Assembly: GCA_033030425.1 (NCBI GenBank)
Contig: JAUFSD010000004.1
Location: 1,054,001 to 1,118,000, forward strand
Length of the DNA stretch: 64,000 bases
Reading direction: 5' to 3'
DNA from: Verpa conica
Taxonomy: Eukaryota; Ascomycota; Pezizomycetes; Pezizales; Morchellaceae
Shown: positions 1 through 11,783 of the stretch, piece by piece
Position numbering within the stretch: position 1 is the stretch's first letter
Layout: every line of letters begins with the position of its first letter
The notes under the pieces: generated by a model
Told to the model about the DNA's origin: nothing
Database searches by the model: none
Seen by the model: the letters and a program-made list of their open reading frames with translations, nothing else
Made by a program: the position numbers and the translations under genes

Positions 1-2
1 CA

Positions 3-269
3 AAGAGGGACATACCAGAGGGGTTCCATATGCCCTTGACCGTAGAGAGTGCACCACCAGAGAAGGAGGAGGTTGACGATGACTTTTGGTGTGAGTCTGA
101 GATGGAGAGTGACTTTGGGGGAGATAGTAGTGATGCGGAGATGATGTTTGGTATGGCTATCCCGACCTTCTTAAATGTGGCACAGCAATGATTGACTCAT
201 GAGTTTATAGATGATGACGACGAGGAGTCAGACCCCGAGACTGGAGAGGATGAGGAGAAGAGCAGCTAG
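3..269 (+). pseudogene. C-terminal remnant of an acidic protein with an in-frame stop
   Basis: One frame is open from the window edge to a TGA at 189-191. It encodes an acidic stretch rich in Asp, Glu and Ser (for example EKEEVDDDFW). The same frame continues after the TGA for another 25 codons, again strongly acidic (DDDDEESD), to a TAG at 267-269. The unchanged composition on both sides suggests one original C-terminus split by a nonsense change. An acidic tail of this kind is common in transposase-like and chromatin proteins, but nothing identifies a family. It could also be a genuine gene ending at the TGA; the body lies outside the window. Confidence 0.3.
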
Positions 270-2640
270 CTTGGAGAGTGAGTGAATGATTAACAGCCCT
301 TCAACATCTCCAGCGCTATATCTCCAGTACTCGGAACGAGTTCTTCTACAATTACAACATTCGAAACAAGTAAATCCGTATAAAGTTCACTTCGCCTCAC
401 CCTTGGTCGTCATTTCCTTTCTTAGCGTATCTGAGATTAAATTAGCGTTGCATAGTTTTCAATAATAATCTTTCCTCATTTTCTTTCGGTATCTGATATT
501 TTGCAGTGATCACATTGTGGTTGATGTTGCTTGAGTGTTAGAGTGAAGATTCAGTAGTCCTCTCTTTATGTTTACTATCGTCTTTTCCAGTAGTGGTACG
601 TCTTATTCAGGGGTAAAAGGCGCTTTTCTCCTGGGGTTACTTTGTTATTTACTTTTGTATTTTGATCTTGGTATGTGGAGCTTTTCTGGGGGGAGGTTTT
701 TATTTCTTTTGCTTCGCTTGGTGTTAGGTATGAGGAGGTATACAGTAGGCCAACTATAAATAGCTATCTTATCCGGTTTGCATAGAGTATCTATTATCGT
801 GAGCCGCTTATGGGTGAGAAAGGCACGAGTGAAGGAGGGAAGTAAACTCTTATCTTCGTGTATAAAGAGTTTGGAGGTCTCTGCTCGCCAAGGTTTGCAC
901 ATCTTGGCCAACAGCCGAGTACTTGAGGAGGCCAATCAGGTCTGCTGAGCTGGGAGACTGGAGTATCACTGATTAACATGTTTGACAGCTGATTGTGTGG
1001 TTCGAGCCGTAGGTTGAGTCTTGATTTTACCTTGTGTGCCATAAACTACACGATTCACTAACGATTAATCTAAATAAAAAAACAACGGTTATTTTAATTC
1101 ACTGCTAATTTTCCCTTGCATCCAGTCTTGTGCTGAATATGTCTAAAAAATTAGATTTTGGTCTCATTATTGGGTCTGCGTTAAAAGATGCTACACAAAT
1201 AATTCTGCCAACCTCGGTGTCACTTTCCTTAGGCTATTAATTTCTAGGCGTAAGTGGTTGTGTATATATGTGGGCCTTACGCTCGGTCGTGAAAAATTCT
1301 CTATAAAGTCATGGATTCTCTCTGTAGGCTTGGTATATTAGCTCTGTTGCTTTTACTCCTTTCCTGCTTTTTTCTAGAGTCATCGCCGGGTTGAGGGATG
1401 CAGGTAGCATCAGTCAGATCATGGATGATCTCCGCCTAGATACCCTTACTACCCTCGTTACGGTGTTTTTTTACTGCACATTTTTTCAGCGTACACAGCT
1501 GCTAATTTGGGTCGGGTCTAGGCCATAGTATAAATCACCAGATTTCTGACTTGAGGACGATCTGAAGACGCTCTCGTAGGGTCTTCTAGGTACAATGTTA
1601 AGTATCTGCTGATAAGAGGTATTATAGGGACGACTATACCTATAACTGTCCCTATAGTAGCCAGAACTCTTTCACTGAAGAGCTGCCCAGAATATCAGTA
1701 AAATAAGTAAGTACCTTCACAAAGTGGGGTTTTGTGTTTAGTTTCTAAATTTAATTAAGTTTGCTTAGTTAAACCTAGCGCTTTTTATATAACCTACTAG
1801 GGGTAACTACAATAGTAGCGAGTATCGGTGGCTGATTAGATAATACTCGGGACAGGAAGCTGGGGGCGAAGTCTAATAGATTCGGTGGTAGGTCTGATGA
1901 TATTTTGGATGCTGTTTAAGCTTGTGCTTAGCTTGCGTGGATGTATTTGTGCTGTAAGTAGATGTGGTGACCTACTGAGAAGCTTAGTTTAATACGATTC
2001 TGCTACTATCTCTATATTGGAGACTATAAATATTTAATAATAAGGTTAGGGATCTTCATAACATTTTTGGTCCTGCTCTTCCTGTTTTTATTCTTGTTTC
2101 TCATTGATACGATCGTTATTATTGATTTCGATCGGAGTAGTCATATAATCGGCTTAACAAAATTTCTGGGTTATATTTGTAAGGTGTGATGATAAATAAA
2201 TGGAGATAGCCTTTGATACAGAACCTGTTTATTTAGCATTTCTGGCATTTTAAAGACCTGTTAAATCTGCGGAGCTGGAAAGAAGCGCGATACTAACATG
2301 TTAGTAGGTCTATTGCCATTTCCACCAACACGGGTTCAGAGTGGTGGGGTTGATTATTTGCCCTAAATAAACTGGATTAGACTCTTACCATGGGTCGGTT
2401 GGGCGATCATTTAGGGTTGTCTCGAGTAATTGTGTGCCGGTGAGCAGCACCGGGGATTGGACACAACAACCGTATTGTGAAACAGCATGTGCACTCTGTA
2501 TGGATCGAGTGATAAACTATGACACTGAGATTTGGAGAATTTAAAATACCAGGTTCTTGGGACTTGCTGAGCTTGTAAAGGCGGAGATTTGCAACAATCA
2601 AGGGGAAGGATCTTATATAGTTTATAAGCTTATATTCTTC
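270..2640. other. AT-rich intergenic stretch, no gene seen
   Basis: Short open frames here have no recognisable domain, codon pattern or splice structure. No RNA gene or clear inverted repeat was seen. It separates the broken fragment at the window start from the Nudix gene. Confidence 0.5.
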
Positions 2641-2649
2641 ATAGGAGTT

Positions 2650-2678
2650 TGGGGGATAGGGGGTTGGGGGATAGGGGG
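2650..2678 (+). promoter_or_regulatory. G-quadruplex-type motif upstream of the Nudix gene
   Basis: Four runs of five G are separated by ATA, TT and ATA loops, fitting the intramolecular G-quadruplex pattern. The motif lies about 70 nt before a likely 5' leader intron and about 205 nt before the Nudix ATG, on the coding strand, so it may sit in the promoter or 5' leader. The regulatory role is inference. Confidence 0.4.
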
Positions 2679-2748
2679 CAGATTTGTGGGTAGACACTTG
2701 TTGAGCTACTTGCACGAAAGAAAGGAGTAATTCAGCAGTGGCGAAAGG

Positions 2749-2826
2749 GTAAGTAGATATCCTGTTGATAAATATTCTGCTAAGTATAGGGTATATATGT
2801 GTCACTAATACCCCTTCCCTCTCCAG
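2749..2826 (+). other. Probable 5'-leader intron of the Nudix gene
   Basis: A strong donor (AAAGG then GTAAGT at 2749) is followed by a CTAAT branch-like site and a pyrimidine-rich CTCCAG acceptor at 2821-2826, giving a 78-nt intron typical of this genome. There is no ATG in the short exon just upstream, so it most likely lies in the 5' untranslated leader. Confidence 0.5.
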
Positions 2827-2882
2827 CTCAACTCCATAACCCTCTAGCCTCGGTATTCCCACCTCACAGCCTACGACAAAAG

Positions 2883-3851
2883 ATGGAAACAGACCTCGCG
2901 AAATGGATTGCCACAATCCCTCAGCCTCCTCCATCACCCCCTGTATTTTCTACAAAACTCCTCTCCCCACCTTCTCCCCGACGTCAGGTGGTCCGTCCGA
3001 CTCATTGGCCATCAACAAGCTTTGTCCTCGCTGGAGGAACAGCCACGTTCCAACCAAGCACTGGGAAAGTGCTGTTGGTAGAAGATACGGCACGGCAGCA
3101 ACCGTACTGGTTTTTACCACGGGGAAGGAAGAGTGTAGGGGAGACATTGGAGGACTGTGCATTGAGAGAGACGTTTGAAGAAGTGCCTATCCCCCCTAAC
3201 GGGTGGGTACACCTACTGAGGCTAATAATATCTTTCAAGGCTGGTTATAAGCCCGAGCTTCTCAACGCCCCGATTTTTACTCGGCAACCCACCCTGGGTG
3301 ACACAGGCGAGTTCCCGTCTCATAGCGAGGCGTTTCATATACAGCTCATGCCGCTGTCACCTCACCGCGGAAATAGACGAACGACGATGTACCTCGCATT
3401 CTGGTACCTCTGTACCCTCCCTGAATCTGCTGGGCGGGATTCTGACTATGGTAAAAGCTTTGTTGGCCGGCATGAAAAGGGGTATCGTTCTGCGCTAGTA
3501 ACAGTTGAGCACGCTGTGCACTTACTCTCAGATGGCAGGTTTACTTATCACCCGAGCGATGAGATTAAGTATCAGGGTATTGTACTCGATGAGAATGGGA
3601 AGGAGGTGAACTGGGATGGTGTTGCAGGTAGTGATAATGGTGGCGTACAGGCGTTACTGGTGGCTAGGGGGTGGGAGCATGTACGTATGGAGGAGGAAGA
3701 TATAGGGAATGAGGGCACGGTGAAATTTACACAGAGTGTGCTTGAGAGTGAGAGTGAAGGGAGTACGGAAGCCGAGGGTATGGGTGGGTTGATTGTGGCT
3801 GTAGATGCCGAGTTGATGGCAGCGGCGAAGCAGATGGGGGGATTCGATTAG
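2883..3851 (+). CDS. Nudix hydrolase
   Basis: A 322-aa protein read without introns from the first ATG. The frame is open further upstream, but only from a GTG inside the predicted leader intron. Residues 81-103 form a Nudix box: GRKSVGE, seven residues, then RETFEE, carrying the metal-binding glutamates. The glycine normally closing the box (EEXG) is replaced: the sequence reads EEVP. Nudix enzymes hydrolyse nucleoside diphosphates linked to another group; substrate cannot be told here. The first 40 residues are proline-rich and probably disordered, followed by a beta-strand region (SFVLAGGTATF) typical of the fold. The C-terminal 80 residues are acidic and variable. Family assignment is firm; specificity unknown. 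Confidence 0.85.
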   Translation: METDLAKWIATIPQPPPSPPVFSTKLLSPPSPRRQVVRPTHWPSTSFVLAGGTATFQPSTGKVLLVEDTARQQPYWFLPRGRKSVGETLEDCALRETFEEVPIPPNGWVHLLRLIISFKAGYKPELLNAPIFTRQPTLGDTGEFPSHSEAFHIQLMPLSPHRGNRRTTMYLAFWYLCTLPESAGRDSDYGKSFVGRHEKGYRSALVTVEHAVHLLSDGRFTYHPSDEIKYQGIVLDENGKEVNWDGVAGSDNGGVQALLVARGWEHVRMEEEDIGNEGTVKFTQSVLESESEGSTEAEGMGGLIVAVDAELMAAAKQMGGFD

Positions 3852-4092
3852 AGTAGGAGTGACGATCTAATGAGGGATCGGGGTTGGGGTCACTATTCGA
3901 TTGTATAACCGCGGAATTTTTTATGTCCTACTGTAGTATTCAATGTTTACTGAGGAGGGGAATAAATTGGGTTTTGATCATTGATATGCAAACCGATGAT
4001 GTGCTGTGGGGAAATGACGTCATGATTACCCGGCTTGTCCGTAGAGCCGCAACCTATTGTTCCTGAGTCCTTTGTCCAAGTGCAATATCAAC

Positions 4093-5612
4093 ATGCCCCC
4101 GTTTCCACGCCCCCCGGTACGCCTTCTATCTACAGTAACTCCATATATATGGGTACAGCCTCAGAAAATACACACATTCAAAGTAACTCCATCGCCTGTA
4201 ACACAAAGTCTATGGCGGAGGGTCTTCTCCTCGACTTCATGTATTTCTGGGCTACAACGGAACAAGAACAGTTCTGCTCCTCCCCCACCTGCTGAATCTG
4301 TAATCCATCCTTAACCTGGCAATTATTTATATATCATACTAACCACGAGATCTGGGCGGATAGGTAGTACCAGAACAACAGTTTCAAAAGAAAAAACCGA
4401 CACGTTCCCAATCGAGTAAGAACTCGCTCCGGCGTGTCGCTGCCGCTTCTGAAGCTGGCAAGATTACGGAAGGTTATGGGGAGCAGAGGAGGAAAACTAA
4501 AGTATTTATCAGTATTCTTTGTCTTCATAAAAACTTTCAAGAGTGATTTTCTGATGGGGTTGGAGTAGCTATGCACAGCTTACTGCACCGCTGAAAAATA
4601 CGACCTCACTTTTGCGGCTCAAATATTACGACAAGAAGGACATAGAATTGATCCAAATTCGACCGGGCTAGTGGATCAGGTACTACATCTCGAGCTTCCA
4701 ACAGTCAACGAGGCTCCTGGCGAAGACACTGGGGATATCTTCATCTTCCCGTCTGGGAATATAGTCTCGTGGTCCGTCCCCTCTAACAAAGTCTCCTCCC
4801 TCGCAACCACTCTCCTCCCCTCTGCTGTAAAGGCTCAGATAGAGGAGGTCGAGACTGAGGACCTAGAATACTTTGAAGACCCCTGCATTCGTAAGTCTCG
4901 TGTTGGGGGCGATGTAATAATTCTTGGTACAGCCCCGTCTGTAAATTTCCCACTAGCGGAAGATCTAGGTCTGGATTCAGAATCAGGGATGCGGCCGCAG
5001 CAGCAGGTACTAAGTGCAGCGGATGAGCTGAATATCACGTTAGTAAAGATTGCGTTTTCGTCGGGCCTGGCGAGGAGCACGAAATTGGCAGTGTTGGAGA
5101 GCTTGCTGCATGAGTATTTGGTCACAACGAGTACTATCCCCACGCTGCTAAGTAAAGGGAGTAGGTTGCCTTTTACAAGAAGCTTTATATTAAGGAAGAC
5201 GGGGGAATTGTTGGAGTTTAGAGCCCAGCTGAATCTATATTCAGAGCTTACAGATTCACTTCCTGATATATTTTGGGATTCTCGACACGAACTAGGACTC
5301 GAAGGATACTACGAGAGCATTGGTAGGGCACTCGACGTGGATGTTAGGATAAAACAGCTGAACGGGAAACTTGATTACGCATCTGGTATTGTAGAGGTTC
5401 TCAGAGAACGACTGAGCGAGAAGCATTCATTAGGATTAGAGTGGATGATTATTTTGTTGATCACGGTTGAGGTTGGATTCGAGGTATTAAGGCTGTGGAA
5501 GGAAGGTAGTGAGGAGGAAAGGGAAGAAAGGGTGTATAAGAGGTGGAAAGAGAAGAAGGTGCGAGAGGAAGATGAAGAATATAAAAAGTGGAGGGTGGAG
5601 ATAGAGAAGTGA
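4093..5612 (+). CDS. Rmd1/RMND1/Sif-type protein (DUF155), probably mitochondrial
   Basis: Three exons (4093-4299, 4364-4501, 4569-5612) joined by 64- and 67-nt introns, both in phase 0, give 462 aa. The first intron has a perfect CTAAC branch site. Residues 1-69 are rich in Arg, Ser and Pro and lack acidic residues until the end, like a mitochondrial presequence. The third exon opens with LCTAYCTAEKYDL, the hallmark start of the DUF155 domain, which then runs to about residue 420. A hydrophobic segment (LEWMIILLITVEVGFEVL) near residues 405-425 is the expected C-terminal membrane anchor, and the tail is highly charged. Human RMND1 supports mitochondrial translation; yeast Rmd1 and fission yeast Sif proteins are relatives. 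Subcellular site is inferred from the presequence. Confidence 0.85.
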
Positions 5613-6645
5613 GAGCTTTTATAAGAGGATAAGATACTGAAAGTGACTGACTACAACGGCGGCTGATTATTCAAGATCCCATGGGCATAAATCCTTGACT
5701 GAGTAAACGAGAACTCGTGGGGCTGATTAGCTAGAAATATGACGAGAAGTAGAATTATCTTTAGTGAGTGCCATATTGCGCCCAAACTCGGTGTTTCAAT
5801 AGTGTATCTTGAAATTTCAACAACTCAAATCGGGAATCAATTCCTGGACTGGAATTAACTGGCAATAATTTACTCATATTTGGATATTTTCGGATACTAA
5901 GCCTGATTTGTATTCCGTTGGGGGGGGGGGGGGAGGGATAGTAGGAGAAGCTGTATCTTTTGCTATGATGGAAGGCAAAGCTAAGAACTATCTGCACTTA
6001 TGCTAATAGTGTACATTCTAAAGTTTTCGATCTCAATCCTATTACTACACTCTAAACCTTCTTAGTAACTAATATTTCATCAACACCCTTTAGTAAAATC
6101 CTCTATTGCGACTCTGTATGTTCCGTGAACTACAAACCATGAGCAGTTAAAAATCTTTTAGATGGAAGGATATATCTTCACTTAAATCAATACTTTCCAG
6201 AACTACTGCCTCGTCTAAAAGAACTCTGGAATTCTCTGGGTCCATCGCTGCGGTAAATTTGGGGAGGATTCGACGATAGTTTCTGTGGTTAACCTTTGTT
6301 AACATTGATGGGGACACTTAACCACATAGTGAAACTACTTACATATTAGGATGATCATGGTGAATCTATTTTAAATAAAAAAATATCCGTGCTTTTGACT
6401 ATCTATAAAAGCCCGTCGCCTGGAACTCGATCCTGTCCTTTAACTCCGTTGGAACGTTCTTTTCGTCACATCCCTGAATCATAACACTCTCCATATCCTG
6501 AACAAAGAATTTTCATCCTAGGGCGGCTTTTACCATGTTGATTTGGGCCTAATGGAGATGTATTAGGTGCTTTGGGGTCTTGTCTAATGGCATTAATGCC
6601 TTGTATAACGAGGTTAATACGATCAGCCCTACGGCGGACTGTAGC
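5613..6645. other. Intergenic, no gene seen
   Basis: AT-rich sequence with an uninterrupted G tract near 5921-5934. No coding frame with support was found. Confidence 0.5.
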
Positions 6646-6649
6646 GACC

Positions 6650-7305
6650 ACTCTGTCATAATTGCGAAAGTAAAAGGCCAGAATCCCCCCCCCCCCCCAC
6701 CAAAATTTCCCCCAGAGTCAATGAGCCAATAAGTATATTTAAATTACCTTGTGCTCTTGATAAGTAAATACACTTCCTCTTACCTATAGCACCCTAGGAA
6801 GTAAGTGGAAGAGGGGTGGAAACAAGGTCCTTGGGTAAACTTCACACCCTGTTGCCTGATTGTGACACCTCAGGATCACAGCTGCCCAGAGACTTTAGGT
6901 ATATATACTCTTTATTGAAGGAGGCTTTGGGTAGCACTAGTGGAGCCTGCCTTCTAAAGACAAAACCCAATTGTGGTACCCTAAAAAGTGTAGCTTTCCA
7001 CTCCCAGCTTTATAGACCTCTAGGGACACACTAGCTGGGTGTGTATATATAAAAAAAAATTAGGGTGGCGGGTGTGAACGAATTTTCTTAGAGATCTCTA
7101 AACCCACCCACAATATTCCATTACGTCTCAGGGCAAGGGTCCCTATCTTAACCCTCCCACTCGCTTACTAGGACACTATAGGTAGGAGAAAGTGTATTTA
7201 CTTATCGAGATACAAGGTAATTTAAATGTATTTATTAGCTCATTAATTTTGGAGGAAATTTTGGTCGGGGGGATTCTGACTTTTCACTTTTGTAATTATG
7301 AGGGA
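6650..7305. mobile_element. Foldback/MITE-like element with about 150-bp inverted arms
   Basis: The left arm (about 6650-6820) and right arm (about 7140-7305) are imperfect reverse complements over most of their length. Shared landmarks include CATAATT, AGAATCCCCC, CCAAAATTTCC, TTTAAATTACCTTGT and GATAAGTAAATACACTT. The 320-bp centre holds no credible coding frame. This is the architecture of a non-autonomous DNA element or foldback repeat. Exact ends and target duplication could not be fixed by eye. Confidence 0.65.
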
Positions 7306-8604
7306 ATTGGTAGTGGGAAGTACTGCCCTTAAAGGCTCTACTGTAGGTAGCTTTGGAGGTACTGTCTGGAATAGTATAGATGCTTTTATTTAGGATATTG
7401 GTGATACAGGGACTAGAGAGGAATATATCGTCGAGGCTGTACACGCAAGGGGGTCATGTAAGTGTTTTGACCCATTGGGAGGAAGTCCCCAATGGACTGG
7501 ATTTAATTTTTACATATTCCTCGAACGAGTAGGCTCGCTTAATACGCTGCTGAGACTGAACTAGACCATATAATTAAATTTAGTAGCGCTAGAAATTGGT
7601 AGAGCTATTTCCTATATCATTAGCATTGTTGGGTTTTAAATCTAGTTGTGTGTAAAAGTATAGTATTAGATCCAAAGTAACTTAAACTATATAATAAAAT
7701 ATGTTTTTTTCTAGCCCCAATAGGTAGTTTATTAGGGGGAGGTATATAAAAGTCAGTTTGAAACCAGCCCATACTAGGGACATCCCTATAACAAACTGCT
7801 CCGTTAAGTAAAAGTCCTCCCAATAGTCAGAGTCAGAAAATAAGCATCTTTTCTGCGCCTATTAGATTGGTGGAGTTACTTTAACTTAATTATGGCCTAA
7901 AATTGAATATAAGGGTAATTAGCACACTTCAAAGTCAATGGTATCTCTGTGTGCGCATAATTGAATGGTGTAGTCCCAATGAAACAAATCTGCCTGTCGA
8001 AAAGAGTACTAGTAGTATAATTAGCTTACTATTATATATAAAGTGCCACTCGAAGCTAGTATCACTGAAATGGTTATTTTGATCTTTGGTTTTGGTCTAT
8101 AAATGGAAAGGCAAGGACTGGATTTGAATTGGAGGAACAAGCATGCTTAAGATACCTGTGGTAGCCTGCCAGTGGCTAATTGTGGTCCGGCATAGTATTC
8201 CAGACAGGTAGTCCAGTTTTATACGGTAATATATATTCCGCATATTTGTCTATACTTTTATCACCGGCGGGAAATTGAATTTTGATACATTTTCTCTTCT
8301 ATAATGCTGGAGTTCAGTACTGATCGACTATCCAGCATACTGATCTCAGTGGAACTGGGTGTATAGTTTCTAGTTTTAACTTTAATTATCCATAGGTGAT
8401 AGATTGATTTTTGACTGATTTGCGCTTCCATAATAGTCATGAAATATTTAAAGCTTGAGGAAAGGCGCAGAAGCTAGTAAAGACAACTAGATATAGAAGC
8501 CCTATAAAAGTATACAACAGAATCTAAGAAGCTATCCTTCATCTATAGTAACCCCTCCACCCTATGGCTTAGTCTAGGATAACAAATCCTGTGAACATGT
8601 CTAG
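7306..8604. other. AT-rich intergenic stretch, nothing recognised
   Basis: No supported gene, RNA or repeat. It is the region downstream of the large minus-strand gene that follows and probably contains its 3' untranslated end. Confidence 0.5.
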
Positions 8605-11600
8605 TTATGAACGGGGCTCTGGGACGATCTCCTCAGAGACTTGCATATTACCCATGTTAGTGACTGAAGAGGTTTCAACCTGGCTGTTCATCCATGTAAG
8701 GGCTCTACCTCCATTGTATCCACTGCGACTATGGTAGCTATTCCGATTTATATTATTATACCCACGGTACTGATAGTTGGTGTTACTACGAAAATGATTT
8801 TTACCATTTCCACGAGAACCCTGATGACTTTGAGCAAAGTCTTGTTGTGTTTTTTTAACGGAATGGTTCCATCTATTTTGCAAGTTTTGGCGAGCTTTAT
8901 CTGGGACAGCTTCTTGTTGGCGGGTGGCTTTTTTATGGAAAGCCGAGGAGCGATGTCTAGCGGTTGGGTTCCAGCCTGAATTATAGGTGTGCGGGCTATG
9001 GTGACGTCTATGTGGAGAGTGGTCTTTACTGGATTTTCGATTGTCATATCCCTCTTTAAAGATCGAACTGGTATTCTCTAGGCCTTCTTGCTGATGCGAG
9101 ACCTTTACTAGATGTACCGGGGATGGAGAAGGGGTATGGTTGGAGCATTCAGGCATCTGATAGTCATGATTGTATTCGCGATCACGGTATCTGCGACGGC
9201 CACGATCTGGGGAGTGTTCTTTGGCCCTAATGCGAGACTTATCACTCTCGCAATCGCCTCTCCTTTGATGAGGGCTTTTGTGGGATCTGTTGGGGCTATT
9301 AATCTTCCAATGGCGGCGGCGATGGTGAGTACGATCCTTGAACTCTGCTTCCTTGGAAGCCGACCTATGACGGTGGTGCTTGCGGGAGGAGCTCTTGACT
9401 TCTTTAGAGTCTCTACGGCGCCTACGAGTCTCATGGGGGGCCTTCGAGTACACAAGGTGCTCTCTACGACTACGGTCAGAAGCCTCGCCATTTTGTCCAG
9501 ATTGCTCTGATTTCAAGTCAAGTGACTCAGTATGGCTTTCCCAGTGTTGACCTCCCCCTTGGGTGATTCTTGTATATGGAGAGTACTGCCTGCGAGTACT
9601 ACCAGTACGCTTAGAAACATGTTGATGCTCTTTAAGGTTATCTGGGGAGAACCTTAAGACGGCTCGTTGTAGGCTTCGTTCTATGGCTATGCTGCTAGTG
9701 CTTACTATCTTCGGGTTCGTTGAGCCTGTGTCTAGAGTTCGTTGTTTAACGGTGTCATTTATAAGCTTCTTGGTGACTTCCATGATATGCTGACGACCCG
9801 GAGCTTCGCCTTTTTTAAAGATCAGATCTCTCCTTATATCTTGTACTAAAACCGGTGATTCCTCGAACGTGAGGGCTAGGCTTTGTTTATCGGAGGGTTT
9901 ATTCATTCCCCTGCTAATCTTGCTAAAAATCTCTTGCACAGAAATTGGCGGTCCATCCATCACTGACGAAAGAGTCCCCTGTTTTTTTGGGGGGGTGCCT
10001 CTCCCGCTCTCCATTTTACTGACTATCTTCAGATCATACTCTCCACTGGAGTTCATATCTCTTACCTGATCCTGAATATTCTGAGCAACATAGGTGCCGA
10101 TACTAACAGTTATGGGATTTGGACCAAGGCAGTTATTGTCCCTACGCTCCTTGGAGTCTTTCCTTTTCAGAGGCAAATACAAAAATCCCATCTTATTATT
10201 TAGGCCCATAGAAGTCCCATATTCGTGAGTTAAACCTGTATGTCCAACGTATATAGCACCATCTCCCACTAATCCCGAGAGATCTTTAGATTTTGGGGGT
10301 ACGTAACTGCGAGCGATCGTTTCCTCCGTGGCTATAGTAGGGAGCTCCCAGTTTTGGCAGGCTTTACAGGCTTTGTGGCCATTATGATCGTGTGGGTCTC
10401 GTCCGAAAATTCCACAATTAGGGTTTTCGTATCTCATTCCGGAGTTATTTCTGCTAATCTGCTCGTACACAATGGATGTTTTGTCTTTATTGATATTGTC
10501 GCACAAGTTCTCTTTCTTACAGGGTTTTTTTGGCTTGTAAAAAGCTTGTGATATCTTTTTATCATATGTACGTCTATAGTTGATGGATCGTTTGAAATTG
10601 TGGAAGCGGTGCACTGGATTACACTCGCTGAAGCGTGGGACGTGCAAAGGTCTGTTCGAAAATCTGGCCTTTGGTGTGGAATAGCTGTGTGATCTTGCCG
10701 TAACGCTTACCAACTTCTCTTGCTCAATCATGCTATTGACACCACTGGGGATTCTCAAATTATTACTTTCCGCACTCGATTGGTAATTTTTGGTATGGGA
10801 TCTTCTCTTGACGATTTTGAAAGTTCCACCGACTTCTGGGGTCTTGGGCAATTCAGGCGAGTCGTATCCTATGCCTAATTTCCCAGGGTCATGCTCCTTT
10901 GAAGACTTTTTGTGGTATGTTTGGGGGTCTTGCGAGACCTCCACCAAAAAAGAGTCAATCTTATCTAGATCACCCTCCTGCCCCATTAGAGCTAGTGAGG
11001 CATATCCGCGCCCCGATGTACGAGGATAATCGCACATATTATGCAGATTATAGTCGTATTCTAAGACGGAATTTCTCATAGCAAATAGCGAGGGACATGA
11101 TGAAAACATTAATGCTGGAGGGTTCGGTGACTATAGATGGGTCCGATTATATCAGTCGATTTACTTGGGAATAATAAAGCTAGGAAACAAGTAACCAGAA
11201 AAACGGCAACAGACGAAGGAATAAAAAAAAGAGGGTATAATCTTACGAAATAGTCAGCTCCATAGGCTATCTCCCTCCCAACATTAGGCTGCTCCACCGG
11301 AATATATCCATCGTCAATAGCACCATTGTCATCCTGCCCATCATCAAAGAGAGCTTTTGCAGCTTCAAGAAGGATCTCAACACCAATCAGATCTTCAGCG
11401 GGTACTTTCTCCGCTTCTGCGCTTGTAATAGGGGGATTTTTCATGTTGATACTTTGTTCAACGGTTGTTCTGAGTGGTGTTTCTCGTTTTAAATGGATTC
11501 CCTGAATAGGATCCCATCTCATATAATCATCCTCCTCCCCTTCTTCTATGTCATCATCCCCATCAGAGTCAGGCTCGGCAAGATAAGGGTACATGGCTAA

Positions 11601-11783
11601 AACAATCGCGGGGTAGGTTATTTTCAATTTCCTCCATCTGTAGGGGACCCTGGGAACCTTTACTGAACAGGATGAAGACCGGTTAGTAGCGAGGGTTTTT
11701 CGTTCTTCGTGCTTGTTCTCCATTCCAATGTTTTTCCCCACGGGGGATAAATGCGTATTATATATCGCTTCTAGATTATTCAT
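8605..11783 (-). CDS. Lineage-specific 1020-aa Arg/His/Ser-rich protein, function unknown
   Basis: Two long minus-strand frames are best read as one gene. Exon 1 is 11783-11247 and exon 2 is 11130-8605, with a 116-nt intron having a GTAAGA donor, a CTGAT branch-like site and an ATAG acceptor. The junction is phase 0 and gives ADYF followed by SPNPPALMF. The product begins with a region carrying an acidic cluster (PDSDGDDDIEEGEEDD), then a mostly disordered body. A possible metal-binding patch lies mid-protein (CGIFGRDPHDHNGHKACKAC). The last third is rich in RRR, HHRH, RSR and SPDRGRRRYRD segments, like RS/RD-type RNA-associated proteins. No known domain is recognised. Two separate genes overlapping at TAATG (11109) is the alternative model. 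Confidence 0.6.
11131..11246 (-). other. Predicted intron joining the two frames of the 1020-aa gene
   Basis: GTAAGA at the 5' end, CTGATAT about 25 nt before the acceptor, and CTATAG at the 3' end. Removing it joins the upstream and downstream frames exactly. Without it the upstream frame would end in a hydrophobic tail (AVFLVTCFLALLF) that reads like translated intron pyrimidines. Confidence 0.55.

Noticed and set aside
2799..2882. Upstream start for the Nudix protein
   Set aside because: It begins at a GTG inside a probable leader intron; the first ATG is at 2883.
9108..9510. Long frames of about 130 codons on both strands inside the 1020-aa gene
   Set aside because: They are shadows of the arginine-rich coding frame.
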